From NCBI RefSeq assembly GCF_022132145.1, contig NZ_JAJISP010000002.1, positions 248,001 through 312,000 of the forward strand: DNA of 64,000 nucleotides. Reading direction: 5' to 3'. This document shows positions 63,028 to 64,000 of the stretch, in pieces. The DNA comes from Pseudomonas sp. MMS21 TM103 (GTDB lineage Bacteria > Pseudomonadota > Gammaproteobacteria > Pseudomonadales > Pseudomonadaceae). The notes under the pieces were generated by a model. It was not told where the DNA came from. It saw only the letters and a program-made list of their open reading frames with translations, and did no database searches. The position numbers were made by a program, and so were the translations under genes. Each line of letters begins with the position of its first letter. Position 1 is the first letter of the stretch.

Positions 63028-64000
63028 CTATTTTTCTATCTTTAGCGCTCTGAGCTGATCATCCGTACAATGCTCATTCAACTTACCCCGTAGCAAGAGG
63101 CAAATACGCTTGGCTATTTCCTCTCGGTTAGCGAGGAAGGACAGCGGGGTGAAATCCGTTACTGGAATCGGTTTGTATTTCGGCTTGGACTTGCCGCTAA
63201 CGCTGGTATGGGCAGGCGAACTCTCATCCGGGCGAGACAGAATTGCAGCAATCTCACTTTTACCGATGATCATTCCTAGCAGCAAAGCCTGGTCACGAAC
63301 ATCGTAGTTAGATACAAGGTAGGATGAACCTGTATTCATATTCCAATATGGCTTGACCACAATCGCGTGAAGTCCCTTGATGCCGCATTTTGCGAGATCT
63401 TTAAGCAGATACGCCTCACCGTTATTCAGCCCGAACTTCAGTGGGCCCGGTTCTCCGTATGGAAACTTGTGTTTTACTTCCAGCGCCCAGATCTGGTCAT
63501 CTAGGATAAGTACCCGGTCAATGTTCCAGACGCTTTTGAACCATGGCTGAATCCCCCAATTGACCAGTAGCCGCGGCAATGCAACACGATCCCTGAGGAA
63601 CTTGCCATGACTCTCCCTCAGATACCCCCAAAAGGCTCCAAGCTGACGATCCTGGCTACGCACATCGGGAGTAACCTCGTAGCGTTCACCGTGATAATGC
63701 CCCAGCTTCTCCACTAGCGCTTCAAGAGGAACCCAATCTCCCGTCGTCCCATTAACGTAGGTACTGGCTTCAAAACCTGCGGGTGAACTACTCCATTTGA
63801 CGAGGTGCACATTGAAACCTTTTGACAGTGCATCGAGATATCTTCGAAGCCCCCTGCCTCTTGTTCGCGGCCAGACAAATGCATGGAGCTTTAAAAAGTC
63901 TTCAGGATCACGTGTGACAAAGGTTTCAACATCCATCAATAGTGCTGACTCCCCCCCGACAACCTTGGGGATGTACTCGATAATCTGGTCAAAAAGGCTT
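63028..64000 (-). CDS. PD-(D/E)XK nuclease-like protein (5' end outside window)
   Basis: At least 323 codons, and the frame is open to the window edge (FDQIIEYIPKVVGGESALLM before the first in-window ATG), so the start lies outside. Mid-protein NIDRVLILDDQIWALEVKHK has the D and E-x-K of the PD-(D/E)XK fold. It is 49 bp upstream of the GHKL ATPase and likely the same operon. A DNA methyltransferase would be expected further upstream. Confidence 0.72.
   Translation of the reverse strand, partial: SLFDQIIEYIPKVVGGESALLMDVETFVTRDPEDFLKLHAFVWPRTRGRGLRRYLDALSKGFNVHLVKWSSSPAGFEASTYVNGTTGDWVPLEALVEKLGHYHGERYEVTPDVRSQDRQLGAFWGYLRESHGKFLRDRVALPRLLVNWGIQPWFKSVWNIDRVLILDDQIWALEVKHKFPYGEPGPLKFGLNNGEAYLLKDLAKCGIKGLHAIVVKPYWNMNTGSSYLVSNYDVRDQALLLGMIIGKSEIAAILSRPDESSPAHTSVSGKSKPKYKPIPVTDFTPLSFLANREEIAKRICLLLRGKLNEHCTDDQLRALKIEK

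Noticed and set aside
1..64000. CRISPR array
   Set aside because: No regularly spaced repeat-spacer pattern was seen; the only clustered repeats are the four copies at 10972-11025 and three at 57792-57836.
1..64000. Conjugation (ICE transfer) genes
   Set aside because: The RadC/YqaJ/DUF932 module suggests an ICE, but no relaxase, TraG/VirB4 or pilus gene is in the window.

Overview
The window reads as a Pseudomonas chromosome. The evidence is a GC-rich core with strong Shine-Dalgarno sites, an AraC regulator with an N-terminal arabinose-binding-like domain, and a 3' fragment that looks like a Pseudomonas-type tRNA-Pro(GGG). A core segment at 1-10300 is followed by about 53 kb of accessory DNA rich in defence-type genes and gene debris.

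Core, 1-10300: an NhaC-type antiporter (cut by the window edge); a TorR/TorS-like operon (response regulator, periplasmic sensor protein, hybrid kinase with overlapping genes); a BetI-like TetR; an acyl-CoA module (crotonase, TetR, thiolase); and a divergent AraC regulator.

Island entry, 10301-18690: an IS3 scar, a terminator, a tRNA-Pro 3' fragment (attachment-site scar), four AATTGGCAAC repeats and a tyrosine integrase. A P4-like satellite core follows (Rep-like YagK/YfjJ-Gp2 protein, DUF3987/YfjI helicase-like protein, AlpA), then a decayed second copy of the same IS3 element in inverted orientation.

Accessory zone A, 18690-36490: an RHH-PUA fusion; a WYL-regulated pair of dynamin-like GTPases, the larger fused to an alpha/beta hydrolase (resembling LeoA/LeoBC, 'Eleos'); an opposing HEPN gene; small zinc-ribbon, secreted and GYF_2 membrane proteins; an ankyrin protein; an operon of a small basic protein, a B12-type radical SAM enzyme and a thymidylate-kinase-like protein; and a Sel1/SEC-C protein.

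Accessory zone B, 36490-51600: an intact IS3-family element with CCAA target duplication; a PD-(D/E)XK protein; two glycine-rich membrane proteins; a GmrSD-type DUF262/DUF1524 gene; a WYL regulator next to a C39-like cysteine peptidase; a frameshifted small tyrosine recombinase; and, most striking, a NERD-helicase gene and a membrane zinc-finger gene that are each followed by an integron attC-like site in the same orientation, as in two consecutive gene cassettes without an integrase. An hsdM remnant follows.

Accessory zone C, 51600-64000: an ICE/phage-type module (DUF932, YqaJ, RDF-like, RadC), a rulB/umuC 3' fragment, AlpA and transposase debris, and a tight minus-strand operon that continues past the window: PD-(D/E)XK protein, MORC/MutL-like GHKL ATPase, HNH nuclease, SNF2 helicase, EcoRII-N-like protein. 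This matches the MORC-type restriction systems predicted by Iyer, Abhiman and Aravind.

Best candidates for under-described biology: the hydrolase-dynamin pair with its neighbours, the radical SAM plus nucleotide-kinase operon, the WYL/C39-like protease unit, and the attC-flanked defence genes.
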